Source: Agrostemma githago
Lineage: Eukaryota; Streptophyta; Magnoliopsida; Caryophyllales; Caryophyllaceae
Assembly: GCA_958450325.1 (NCBI GenBank)
Contig: OY288259.1
Coordinates: forward strand, 21,508,734-21,572,733
DNA length: 64,000 bases
Direction: 5' to 3'
The notes under the pieces were generated by a model. That model was not told where the DNA came from and did no database searches. It saw nothing but the letters and a program-made list of their open reading frames with translations. Made by a program: the position numbers and the translations under genes. Each line of letters begins with the position of its first letter. Within the stretch, counting starts at the first letter, position 1. Positions 1 to 11,915 of this stretch are shown here, in pieces.

Positions 1-132
1 CAGCCATTTCACTGCGACAAAACATACAATCAATCTAAATCACACAACACAACTGAGTATGTGACTACAATGACTGTACAACTGCATACAACATAATGAG
101 TGTGACTATACAACTTTAACTGTGTGACTATA
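1..132. repeat. Outer TGTGACTATACAAC repeat, left flank of the CACTA element
   Basis: This AT-rich stretch has degenerate copies of a unit near TGTGACTATACAACATAATG. The same units resume at 28182 on the far side of the CACTA element and again at 40840-41480, so this is one older repeat split by later insertions. No coding potential is seen. The element class is not identifiable from this part. Confidence 0.75.
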
Positions 133-172
133 CACTACAAGAAAACCAGTCTCGGGCGTCCACCTGGTGGGC
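133..172 (+). repeat. CACTA left terminal inverted repeat
   Basis: A 40-bp terminal repeat that begins CACTACAAGAAAA. It pairs with 28142-28181 with two visible mismatches. The transposase is expected to cut here. Confidence 0.95.
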
Positions 173-400
173 ACCGACAATGGACGCTATAATGGAACGG
201 GCGTCCGCAAATAGACGCAAGAAAGCGGAAGCCACGATTGGTCGCCCATTTTTAAAACGGGCGTCCACTATTGGACGCCAAGGGAATTAGCGACTGACAG
301 TGGACGCCAGGGGTGGCGTCTGACTGTGGACGCCAGTTACCCCTGGATAGCGTCCACAGTCGGACACCATGATCCTCATGTTGGCGACTGACTGTGGACG
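155..400. repeat. CACTA left subterminal repeats (part 1)
   Basis: Many direct and inverted copies of GGCGTCC / GGACGCC and close variants. In En/Spm elements such arrays are the binding sites of the TNPA-type protein. The array is cut at 400 by the solo LTR and continues at 21264. Positions 396-400 (GGACG) are the left copy of the LTR's target duplication. Confidence 0.8.
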
Positions 401-1455
401 TGTAACACCCCTAATTTTTATAAATTAAATTTGTATTCATATTTTTATTTCGTTTGCGATTTAACTCATAATCCATTTTAATTCTTCTCGGAATTACTTT
501 TAATTCATCTTGAATTCCTAAAAATTTTATTTCAGCTCGAATTTCTATTTCCAACTCGAAACTAGTTAAAACATTTGTTATTTCCTCAAGAAATCATTTT
601 ATTAAACTTTCGTTTAAAAAAAATCATTATTTTGCTTTCGAAAAATCAGTTCAATTCATTTTCGTGGAAAAGCTAATTATTATATTTATTCGTTCAGAAT
701 ATCTATTTCTTTGTAAACAATGTAATTATTCTAAACTCGAGATTGACCCATTTGATTTCAGAGTCAACTAAGTATTTCGGATTTGACCCAAATATTTATT
801 TTCAGACCAAAAATATTATTTTACGACTTATTTCACAATTTGGGCATAATTCTCTCCTAACACGATTTTTAAGCCGAGTTATTCGTAAACCAATTATTTA
901 TTTTTAATAACGATTTTCGAGCGAACCGTAAATCATTTCCTAACCCGAATCGAGTCCGTTACCTCGTCACTAGAATATTTAATTTAAGCATATGTTTTTA
1001 TTTATCCCTATTTTACTCAACCACTTTTACCTCTAGTGGTTGATGTTAGTTTATTTACTTCACTATCCACTCCTAATCCTATGCACGTTCACCTTGCTCT
1101 CCTAAACTTCTTTTAACCCCAACACTGTATTCCCACTTCTCCTCTTCTCTACAAAAAAAAAATGAACGTACAACATCATTAGTAAACTGTTCTTCAACTT
1201 TCTCAATTCCGATCCTTCTTTCTTGATCCTTGTTCATCCTATTCGAAAGGGTAACAATCGAATTCTTAATTCCTTCTTCCATACTTCTCGATTTATGATG
1301 CTAATAAGGGTCTTGTACCTTGTTATTTTTTTCATAGGGTTTCGAGACAACCCCGGGGAGGACGAGTATATTATTGACACGGATCTTGATGAAGGTAACG
1401 CATGATGGCGTGACTCGGTATTGCATGATATATGTGTTGTAATTGCTTGTAGTAT
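401..1455 (+). other. Left part of the solo LTR, no gene
   Basis: AT-rich LTR sequence with several poly-T and poly-A tracts. No reading frame here resembles a protein. It ends at the AGTAT duplication of the nested element (1451-1455). Confidence 0.7.
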
Positions 1456-1951
1456 TGTAGACACCCGCATTTTGCCTGCTAGTGTCTATAGCAGTTCCCG
1501 ACAAAGCACCCGATGATGATCGGACGTAAACGTGTCTTAATACGCTCGAATAGGAACTCGGAATTAATAGTATCCGACGTGGGCATTTAGCGGAGTGCAA
1601 ATCTCTCAAAAACGACCTCAAATCCAGGCCCAGTGGGCCGTTTCCAATAAAATGAGACTAATTGTGCTCAAAACCGTCACCGGAAATAAAACCGTCTTTT
1701 AGCGACCGAGTCAAAACCCGGTCAAAGACGAATCCGTCACAAAATGTCAACCTGATACATTTCTAGAGAATTGCGCCCAAGTGCAAAATTCAAAAAATAA
1801 TCAAGAGTCAATCATTCCTAAAATATCTCGTCCAAATTGATCCACTCGGTCGAGTGGAGCCTCAAAATCCGGACCAGATTCATTTTCAAAGGCACTCGAC
1901 CGAGTGCACTAGGGCCACTCGATTGAGTGACCTTAGGTCGTGGGGTTCTCC

Positions 1952-1959
1952 TATAAATA
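1952..1959 (+). promoter_or_regulatory. LTR 1 TATA box
   Basis: TATAAATA in the context CTCCTATAAATACC, about 500 bp into the LTR and just after the first palindrome cluster. The same context occurs in LTR 2 (9564-9571) and LTR 3 (17150-17157), which supports it as the U3 core promoter. Confidence 0.65.
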
Positions 1960-2333
1960 CCTCATCAACCCATCACATTATACAACTTTTTTCCATCATA
2001 TTTTTCAGCCAACTTTACCTTCAAAAACCCTACATTTTTCAGCCATATCAAGTTACAAATCATCACCATTTTCGACATCACCATATACACATCCTCTCTA
2101 CACACACACACATAAAATCAAAACTCGAGATCAAAACTCGCCAAAGACCCGAGAGCATCCTCTCCCTAACCAAACACACCCTAACTCACCCTACATATCT
2201 CGACACTCCCGCGCACACGCCGTTACTACGAGTTCGTTTCCGAGGCCATTTAAGCATGTAGGTTGAGGGTGTAATTGAAATCCCGACATCTCTTTCTCCT
2301 TTCTCTTTTCTTTTTGATTATATATACACATTC

Positions 2334-2334
<1 letters not shown>

Positions 2335-2380
<46 letters not shown>
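2335..2380 (+). repeat. (TAT)n microsatellite in LTR 1
   Basis: A trinucleotide run of about 46 bp in the transcribed part of the LTR. The allelic position is about 160 bp in LTR 2 and about 92 bp in LTR 3. Long isoleucine frames through these tracts are not genes. Confidence 0.9.
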
Positions 2381-2382
<2 letters not shown>

Positions 2383-2979
2383 TAACACACTAACTTTTAG
2401 TTTCATGTATGCTAACTCTCTAACACCAACATCTAACATTCATTTATCGTATTCTAACCTCTAACATTTAATTATCGTCGTTAACATTTTAATACCGTGT
2501 ATATATATTTATATAATATTAAAATTCGGATCTTAACACGTTTGACTACGACGATCATCCAGAGTCTGTTTAATCCCTTTACGAGCAACGACGGAGGTGG
2601 CATTTTTTCGAGGAGCGCCGCCCCAATGTACTCAAGGGCGTAACGAGATCGTGGTCGCTCATAGTTGAACGCGTAGGACTCCATTTCTAAGATTAGTGCG
2701 AGATCCGTTGATGCGAAAACCGACATCACATAATCCGCTAGGATTAGTATCGATGTCGTGACGCGGAGGACTACAATTTCGTCACAAATTAATTCTTTTC
2801 AATCTCATAACATCATTTTCATAACATTCCGATAACGGTATTATAGTCGTATAAGTACACGATTAAAACACCGGAAGCCGAGTTAAATTTAAATCATGCA
2901 ATATTTTTTATTTAACTCGGCCAACTATCGATTTTTTAAACATAAAAAACGAAACGAGCCATGCCTCGTACAGGGGGGA

Positions 2980-3090
2980 CTCGACCGAGTGCCATGGGCC
3001 ACTCGATCGAGTAGCACCCAAAAATCGGGCAGTAGCCACCTTAAGGGCACACTCGACCGAGTCCATGCCATGACTCGATCGAGTGGGTCC
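2980..3090 (+). repeat. Downstream palindrome cluster in LTR 1
   Basis: Four near-palindromes of the form CACTCGA(C/T)CGAGT lie in about 110 bp, downstream of the (TAT)n tract. The same cluster recurs in LTR 2 (about 10710-10820), LTR 3 (about 18222-18330) and the related elements to the right. The function is not known. Confidence 0.75.
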
Positions 3091-4164
3091 TATAGCCCGA
3101 GAAAACCGAGAGCTTTAATGCATATTTCGAGCCTCGTCTTTTTACGACTTTTAGTCGTTGCGTGTAAAGTCAATCACGTAATTCTAATTTTCAAAACCCA
3201 TGCATATCACTACACTTAAAACGACTTTGATCGAAGATCTCACACTATTAATCTTGTGTCGACGACTCTTAGTCGTATCCGACACATAATTAATTTAGAC
3301 TCCATTCCTCGAGGTGATAAGTCGGGACAAGGCATCGGGATTTGGGATCGGGCTAGCACCACGCCTAGGTTCCATATCTCCGTCCTTCGCTTAATACGCA
3401 ACATAATGTGTATTTAATCGGAGTTCGTCCATCTACACAATTCACGGTCTAGTTCATATTTATGATATACGGGTCCGTTTCTAGTTAACGTTTACCATTT
3501 CCTATTCGATTATTCTATTTTATTGCTCGTTGTATTGTGAATTCCGGGTTGTATTCCGCCCATGTAATTTGTAATTTATTTACGAGTTTTCTATTTTCGA
3601 TTTTTGCCATTTATTTATTTAAATGAGCATCACATGCTAAATCACTTTGACGTGAATCAAGATGCATTAAATGACGTAGCTCACACATAATTCACATATT
3701 TAGCTAAAACATTGTTTGCATATCATTTAGTCGTTTTACTAGCGCGCGTACACGAACACGAACGATGTCTTAGTAGCGGCCGCCATTGTGCGGGCGGGGT
3801 TGGGTGTCCTTAGTGGGCTTCCCAACACGTACCCTCACCCCTTACTCAGAACCTCGGTTTCCGGATGTCCGAAACCGTGGGCGCACGAGAGTCATTCTTT
3901 ACACGATACCGGTGTAGATGGTATCGGTATCGCAATGCAAAGGGACGAGCCCCATAAACTCTGAAATCGAAGTGGGCCGTACTTTGTGTACAGCCCATGA
4001 CGACATAGAGTGGGCTCGAATGGTTCCGAATTACCACAAATTCGGTGGCGACTCCAACTTTGACTTAAATTTCGAACCCGAGAACAATCTTACCACGAGA
4101 TTCATTCGCCTATCCAAACCCGCGCGTGGCCGCGTCGGGGTGGACCTACGTCATGTCCACAATT

Positions 4165-4183
4165 TGGCGACTCCGCTAGGGAT
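4165..4183 (+). promoter_or_regulatory. Primer-binding site, tRNA-Arg type
   Basis: TGGCGACTCCGCTAGGGAT starts three bases after the LTR 1 end. It matches the complement of the 3' end of plant tRNA-Arg(ACG) including CCA, apart from one base. Use of tRNA-Arg is characteristic of Ogre elements, as far as I recall. Confidence 0.8.
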
Positions 4184-4740
4184 ACCTGATGTACCACATG
4201 TCATCGGGGTTCCCAGGGTGAGACTCAAAGAGAAATCGTTCGTATATTAGTGTGCGCACATTAGGTTAATGATTCATGCATAACCTATTTTTGCCCTGGC
4301 TGGTTACTTGTGACCGACGTCCCACTATACCGCGGTGCATTCCTACATGGGTGCGCTAAAGACTTCGATGGTGGAACTCGTATGGGTTTTGCGGCATGTC
4401 CTAAGACCAACTCGGCTTAGGGGGTCCGTCCTGATTTACGAGAAAGCCATCGTTGTTGGTATAGACCCGATTTTGACCGACCGAGACTTAGCGTAATGCA
4501 TACATAAGCGTCGTTATAATGCTTGTTTGACTACGTGCTACTTGGTTTCCGTGTCATTTTTTTCAAAAACCGTCATTTCAAAAATGCATCTTTTCAAAAT
4601 ATCCAATTTCAAAAAACTCGGGATGCAGCCGAAAATTAGACTTACGATTTGACTCAAAACAAGCCTTTTTTTTTAGCCGGCATGCTATCCGTTTCAATTC
4701 GAATTTCCGATCCACCTTTCGATTTTCGAATTTTCAAAAA

Positions 4741-4930
4741 TTCAATTTCAATTTTCAAATCTTCGTGATGCCATTCGCGATTTTCAAATCCTCGAGATTC
4801 CATTCTCGATTTTCAAATCTCCGAGATGTCGTTTTCGATTTTCAAATCTTCGGGATCTCATTTTCAATTTTCAAATTTTTGGAAATTTATTTTCGAAATT
4901 CAAATTTTCAAAATTCCAAATATTCAACTT
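4741..4930 (+). repeat. TTCAAATCTTCG-type minisatellite, copy 1
   Basis: Degenerate tandem units of about 30 bp built on GATTTTCAAATCTTCG. It recurs at about 12473-12660 and, inverted, at about 33870-34070. Confidence 0.7.
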
Positions 4931-6989
4931 TTCAAAAAACTCGGTCCTGTCGGCATGCTGCCAATTTCGCGGGACCGTCTCCCAATTTTTCAAAAACGCG
5001 AAATTACTCGCAACCATTCTAACATTTCAAAATGCCCGGTTCTATTGGTTTTCTACCAATTTCAGGACCGTTCTCTCAATTTTCAAAATTCAATCATTTT
5101 TCAAAAACCTTCCTAATTATATGACCTACCGTAATCCGTGTGTCGGGTCTTTTCATAATATGTCGAAGGTCTATAGCGTCGAAACTCCGTCGATCCTACA
5201 TCACGGGTTTCTTTCCCATCCTAGTCCGCCTTATTCTAAAGGCATAACCGACCAACACGAGTCATGCACTCGTAATTGGAAGGTTCGTCTAAACACTCGA
5301 GTCCAAACTAAGAAAGTCCCACGCGATCTTTCCCTCTAGCAGGACGGTCCCCACGACCTTTCCTAGGGGAATTTCGCCCGTCTTTCAATCCGTTAGTCGA
5401 GTCATCCCAATTCAAGTCCTTTAACTTAAGGGTCTACCCTAATCACAGGGTCTATCCTTATTCAATTCAAGTCAAGGGTCACTAGCGTCAAAACTCTGCC
5501 GATCTTACATCACAAGTTTCTTCCCTTACCCGTCTGCCTTTCCTCGAGGCCGAGTCAACCTTTTACAAGGCGTAGCCATGTAGCTAAAGGTTCGTGGCCC
5601 TTACATTTAAGGGTCATTCGTCCGACACTCGAGTCTTAGCAAAAACTTCGGTCTCACTCGGGGGCTACCCTTCAGCAAAGCGATCAATCACAGTTGCTCT
5701 AAGGGTCATGTCCTACACGTGGTGTCTCACGTGTGTCACTTTCGAGTCATTCGGATGCCGCACCATCTGAATCCTGTAAGAGTCTTTAGTCTCACTTGAG
5801 GGTTGTCCTCCACCCGAGCATTCGACCACAGTCACCTTAAGAGGTACCTTACGTTCATCATATATCGGCGTCCTTATAATTCCTTTTTCGAGTCGTACAT
5901 ATGCTACGAACACTCGAGCCTCCTAAAGGTTTAGGTCGCCACGGTTGGTTCGAACACGTGACGCGGTCAAACACGGTCGCCCCATTTTTGGACTCACCCT
6001 CGTGCAGCTCAGATCTCATGGTCGAGTCCGAGCCAGGGTCGTTACCTCGTCTAGGTCAACGTTCGAGTATCTCGGCCCGAGTCTTTGTCATCCCGTCACC
6101 CCGGGCCGTGTCTAGTTTGACTTCATCTCTTGCATTTGCGCAAAGCCGAGTTTAGGCGAGTCGTGGCACCCGTCATTCTCTCCAATCAAAGACTTTACGA
6201 AAATAAGAAACAACCAACCGAGCGTCCGAAAGTCCGGATTTGATTTGAGTCTAAGTCTGAGTCCGAATCTAGGATACCCTACATCCTCATTTCCAAATCA
6301 GAGTCAGAGTCATTTGCATTCTGTCCTCTTTTCAAATTCAATAAAATCAGCCTTTTCAATTTCTCATATATACTTCCCTTATGTGTTTCCGAGAACATGA
6401 TGAACACCATCATACACTGTGAGCACATGCACGTGACTATTATAGGCACATCTATAATGATTGTAGGAACTGAGACCCATGTTTTCCCTTACCTATTCCA
6501 TGTCTGGCATAGACAGCCACATAACTACCCTTAGCAGGAGCGATATCGAATCCTAGACAAATCTAGGTAGTCTCCTAGTTTGGGTTCAAGACGGAAGGCA
6601 AGCCCATTTCCCACAATAAACACCCCTCCAATAAGACTAACCAATCCCTATCTTAGGCGTTAGTCTGACTTGATGCCAAAAATACCCAACTCGGGACGAT
6701 ACTCCCACTAAGCCTGCCCGGAATTATGATGACAATACCGAGATCTAAATCACCATGCTTACCGTAGAGTACTCCACCGCGAGTTGCACTCACACAAACA
6801 CCAACTAGGCTTACACCTTACAAGGGTTTAGCTCCACAAGCCAAATCCAACCGATGGGCCCACCCCCATATCCACCCACAACGTCAAAGGGAGGGATAAC
6901 CGTGAAAAAAAAAAACTGGACAAAAAACAGAAGTCCAAGGAAAAAAAGCAAAAGGCCAAAACAAAAGAGCTGGCCATGATTAACATCCC

Positions 6990-7165
6990 TCGACCAGATA
7001 CGGTCAATCCCTTGACCGGGGCACGGTCAACTCAAATGAAGAATCCCACGACCGGGGCTAAGAGGTCAACCCAAAAACAAAAAAACAAAAAAAAATCAAA
7101 TACCCATGACCGTGGTCAACGGTCAACTCAAGTGAAAGTCCCTTGACCGGGATACGGTCAATTCA
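6990..7165 (+). repeat. GACCGGG/CGGTCAA repeat block, copy 1
   Basis: Several spaced copies of CCTTGACCGGG...ACGGTCAA, each an imperfect dyad. Related blocks are at about 14720-14890 in internal region 2 and, inverted, near 31610-31740 and 59720-59910 in the related elements. Confidence 0.65.
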
Positions 7166-9031
7166 AAATTATCGATGCCCATACCATCAAATAGGGGAGA
7201 GACAATCAAGCTGGTTAGCTAACACCACATTTAGCCTCCCCATATTACAACCCTCAAGACCTTCCCGAGACCTAGGCTAAGAGACAGCCCGGAATTTTGA
7301 GGATTCTAGCTCCATAGGATACACCCTAACCATTAGGGCCAGACATGGAAACCAGATCCCGCATCATCAAACCTGCCCAATCGAAGTCCGAGTCATTTTT
7401 ACTCGACTTCCCCCTTTCCTACAACATTGCATTACCTTACCCTCGAAGCCTTAGCTCCACAAAATCGAGCTCCAGATTTCGAATCATCAAAGCCACTTGC
7501 GACCTAGCTCCACATTTCAAAAAATGTCCAAACCAGTTACCAGCCCCAAACACGGGAACTCAACCTGCGGTCGGCATAGAACATGCCCAAATAGTTCACA
7601 CCACCTCTGGGGGCTACCCCGGAGAACGCTCACAGTCACAGGATCAACATCCTAACTGTTCTAGCCCTTTGATCAAGACATCACTGGGAATGCACCTAGC
7701 CTACACCATCGCTATGGCTAGTTACACACAAAGCCCTAATAAACTAGGCTCCATAACATATCTTCCAATCCACTGAACTACGGCTTGGTTTGATTTCACT
7801 ACACGAGAATACGTAGGCAGCCTTTCAACAAAGGCACAACCACCCACATTGACACAAATTTAAAAAGCACCGTCATTCCTATCACGACACTGTCATGTTC
7901 TCAGCAGCTAGCTTTGTCGTCCTGGGGGCTTCTATTAGACAGAAGTTCTCCGTCCACTCACAAAATCCAAAGACTTTCAAAAATCTAGCCTCCTTTCTAT
8001 AGAGTGTCCTAGTACTTGGCTCAGTCGAAGACGAGATCTGTTGGGACTCGATGCGACACCCACTTTGGGAACGTACCCCACAACCAAAAATTCAAAGAAC
8101 ACTAGACTACAACATTGCCACTGCTGAGTCTTGCAGAAGCAGTCTCATTACAGACTATGACACATCCTTCCCATTTCGATGTATGTTCGATCGTGTTGCC
8201 ACTCGCCTAGGCTACGGAATAGCGCAACTTAAGAGTCTTGTCATCTTAGGTGGCCCACCCCCTACCGAGTCACAGTCCAACCCCTCGAGAGTTCAAGTCG
8301 TGTCTGTCAACTCTTTCTGTCGCATCTAGAGTCGAGTCTGTCGGTATGCCTCTCTCTTCAATAATTCTCACTTTGAAGTTTGCAAAACTTAGCTATTTGA
8401 GAAAATCCTTTTCGACAAGGTCAAATTTTAGTCTATTCAAACTGCAAATTTCTTTTCTACCCCTTTTGAAAACCTATCTCCTAGCACGTGAGTTGCTTTC
8501 AGGACTTCGATTTCAAAACTAAGCAAAAATCATTTTCCCCAGCGCAAACTAGTCTATAGATGCTAACTTCATTTCCTATGTGCTATCTTGCTATATACTA
8601 TGCCTGCCATTTCTGCCTATGTATCTAACATTTCAGGTACCAGCTAGTGCTTCCCAACGGAACATCAAAGGCGGTGTTTCTCCTGAAATGCTACATGCAA
8701 GTTGTCATGTGTCAGCATACGGGTACACCCAAGACTTCAGAAGCAAGTCCCTGCGCAGCTACTTTACTCCCCAGCATGAGTCGGTGTTTCTCCTGGAATG
8801 CTACATCCAAGATGTGATGTGTCGGCATACGGGTACACCTATGACTCCAAAGGCAAGTTCGACTCCCCACGGAGCTATCATCATAATGACATGTATGACC
8901 CTTTTCTTATGGCTGGCGAGCCCTTCTCGCAAGTCTACTGGACTATAAACGACCCGATCGGAAGGCTGCCAGGTCGTAATCCTCGATTGGCCTGGTAGCT
9001 ACTCTGACTTTCGCCTTGTCCAAGACTCAGT

Positions 9032-9045
9032 AAGAGTGGGGGCTC
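9032..9045 (+). promoter_or_regulatory. Polypurine tract before LTR 2
   Basis: AAGAGTGGGGGCTC lies directly upstream of the TGTAGACACCC start of LTR 2, the expected place for the plus-strand primer. The same tract precedes LTR 3 (16756-16770) and is seen inverted at 29504 and 57712. Confidence 0.75.
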
Positions 9046-9563
9046 TGTAGACACCCGCATTTTGCCTGCTAGTGTCTATAGCAGTTCCCGTCAAAACACC
9101 CGATGATGATCGGACATGAACGTGTCTTAATACGCTCGAATACGGACTCGGAATTAATAGTATCCGACGTGGGCATTTAGCGGAGTGCAAATCTCTCAAA
9201 ACCGACCTCAAATCCAGGGCCAGTGGGCCGTTTCCAATAAAATGAGACTAATTTGGCTCAAAACCGTCACCGGAAATGAAACCGTCTTTTAGCGACCGAG
9301 TCAAAACCCGGTCAAAGACGAATCCGTCACAAAATGTCAACCTGATACATTTCTAGAGAATTGCGCCCAAGTGCAAAATTCAAAAAATAATCAATAGTCA
9401 ATCATTCCTAAAATATCTCGTCCAAATTGATCCACTCGGTCGAGTGGATTGACCCACTCGGTCGAGTGGAGCCTCAAAATACGGACCAGATTCATTTTCA
9501 AAGGCACTCGACCGTGTGCACTAGGGCCACTCGTTCGAGTAACCCTAGGTCGTGGGGTTCTCC

Positions 9564-9571
9564 TATAAATA
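9564..9571 (+). promoter_or_regulatory. LTR 2 TATA box
   Basis: TATAAATA in the same context as in LTR 1 and LTR 3. Confidence 0.6.
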
Positions 9572-9950
9572 CCCCATCAACCTATCACAATTGTACAACT
9601 TTTTTCCATCATATTTTTTAGCCAACTTTACCTTCAAAAACCCTACATTTTTCAGGCATATCAAGTTACAAATCATCACCATTTTCGACATCACCATATA
9701 CACATCCTCTCTACACACACACACACATAAAATCAAAACTCGAGATCAAAACTCGCCAAAGACCCGAGAGCATCCTCTCCCTAACCAAACACACCCTAAC
9801 TCACCCTACATATCTCGACACTCCCGCGCACACGCCACTACTACATGTTCGTTTCCGAGGCCATTTAAGCATGTAGGTTGAGGGTGTAATTGAAATCCAG
9901 ACATCTCTTTCTCCTTTCTCTTTTCTTTTTGATTATATATATACATATTT

Positions 9951-10113
<163 letters not shown>

Positions 10114-11896
10114 TAACACACTAACTTTTAGTTTCATGTATGCTAATTCTCTAACACCAACATCTAACATTCATTTATCGTATTCTAACCTCTAACATTT
10201 AATTATCGTCGTTAACATTTTAATACCGTGTATATATATTTATATAATATTAAAATTCGGATCTTAACACGTTTGACTACGACGATCATCCAAAGTCCGT
10301 TTAATCCCTTTACGAGCAACGACGGAGGTGGCATTCTTTCGAGGAGCGCCGCCCCAATGCACTCAAGGGGGTAACGAGATCGTGGTCGCTCATAGTTGAA
10401 CGCGTAGGACTCCATTTCTAAGATTAGTGCGAGATCCGTTGATGCGAAAACCGACATCACATAATCCGCTAGGATTAGTATCGATGTCGTGACGCGGAGG
10501 ACTACAATTTCGTCACAAATTAATTCTTTTCAATCTCATAACATCATTTTCATAACATTCCGATAATGGTATTATAGTCGTATAAGTACACGATCAAAAC
10601 ACCGGAAGCCGAGTTAAATTTAAATCATGCAATATTTTTTATTTAACTCGGCCAACTATCGATTTTTTAAACATAAAAAACGAAACGAGCCATGCCTCGT
10701 ACAGGGGGCACTCGACCGAGTGCCATGGGCCACTCGATCGAGTAGCACCCAAAAAATCGGGCAGTAGCCACCTTAAGGGCACACTCGACCGAGTCCATGC
10801 CATGACTCGATCGAGTGGGTCCTATAGCCCGAGAAAACCGAGAGCTTTAATGCATATTTCGAGCCTCGTCTTTTTACGACTTTTAGTCGTTGCGTGTAAA
10901 GTCAATCACGTAATTCTAATTTTCAAAACCCATGCATATCACTACACTTAAAACGACTTTGATCGACGGTCTCGCACTATTAATCTTGTGTCGACGACTC
11001 TTTAGTCGTATCCGCACATAATTAATTTAGACTCCATTCCTCGAGGTGATAAGTCGAGACAAGGCATCGGGATTTGGGATCGGGCTAGCACCACGCCTAG
11101 GTTCCATATCTCCGTCCTTCGCTTAATACGCAACATAATGTGTATTTAATCGGAGTTCGTCCATCTACACAATTCACGGTCTAGTTCATATTTATGATAT
11201 ACGGGTCCGTTTCTAGTTAACGTTTACCATTTCCTATTAGATTATTCTATTTTATTGCTCGTTGTATTGTGAATTCCGGGTTGTATTCCGCCCGTGTAAT
11301 TTGTAATTTATTTACGAGTTTTCTATTTTCGATTTTTGCCATTTATTTATTTAAATGAGCATCAGATGCTAAATCACTTTGACGTGAATCAAGATGCATT
11401 AAATGACGTAGCTCACACATAATTCACATATTTAGCTAAAACATTGTTTGCATATAATTTAGTCGTTTTACTAGCGCGCGTACACGAACACGAACGATGT
11501 CTTAGTAGAGGCTGCCATTGTGCGGGCGGGGTTGGGTGTCCTTAGTGGGCTTCCCAACACGTACCCTCACCCCTTACTCAGAACCTCGGTTTCCGGATGT
11601 CCGAAACCGTGGGCGCACGAGAGTCATTCTTTACACGATACCGGTGTAGATGGTATCGGTATCGCAATGCAAAGGGACGAGCCCCATAAACTCTGAAATC
11701 GAAGTGGGCCGTACTTTGTGTACAGCCCATGACGACATAGAGTGGGCTCGAATGGTTCCGAATTACCACAAATTCGGTGGCGACTCCAACTTTGACTTAA
11801 ATTTCGAACCCGAGAACAATCTTACCACGAGATTCATTCGCCTATCCAAACTCACGCGTGGCCGCGTCGGGGTGGACCTACGTCATGTCCACAATT

Positions 11897-11915
11897 TGGC
11901 GACTCCGCTGGAGAT
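11897..11915 (+). promoter_or_regulatory. Primer-binding site of the second unit
   Basis: TGGCGACTCCGCTGGAGAT, three bases after LTR 2. It differs from the expected tRNA-Arg complement at one position, and not the same position as the first unit. Confidence 0.75.

Larger units (their letters stand above)
1456..4161 (+). repeat. LTR 1 of the tandem retroelement
   Basis: About 2.7 kb, TG...CA. It contains a TATA box at 1952-1959, a short (TAT)n run at about 2335-2380, and clusters of the near-palindrome CACTCGACCGAGTG. Compared with LTR 2 it lacks one of two tandem palindrome copies near 1845 and has the shortest (TAT)n tract. It is otherwise almost identical. Confidence 0.9.
4162..9045 (+). 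other. Internal region 1 of the tandem retroelement, non-coding
   Basis: About 4.9 kb between LTR 1 and LTR 2. It holds the primer-binding site, a degenerate TTCAAAT-rich minisatellite (about 4741-4930), a GACCGGG...CGGTCAA repeat block (about 6990-7165), a conserved block with ATACGTAGGCAGCC (7774-7840), two copies of a unit near GGAATGCTACATCCAAGATG (8660-8870) and the polypurine tract. The longest frames (for example 7345-7776) have no recognisable domain and are not conserved as frames in the related copies at 28640-40659 and 55182-60265. No retroviral protein motif was found. Confidence 0.85.

Noticed and set aside
7345..7776. 143-residue frame conserved in both tandem units (also 15069-15500)
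   Set aside because: The conservation is explained by near-identical DNA of the two units. The related copies at 28640-40659 and 55182-60265 do not keep the frame, and no domain is recognised.
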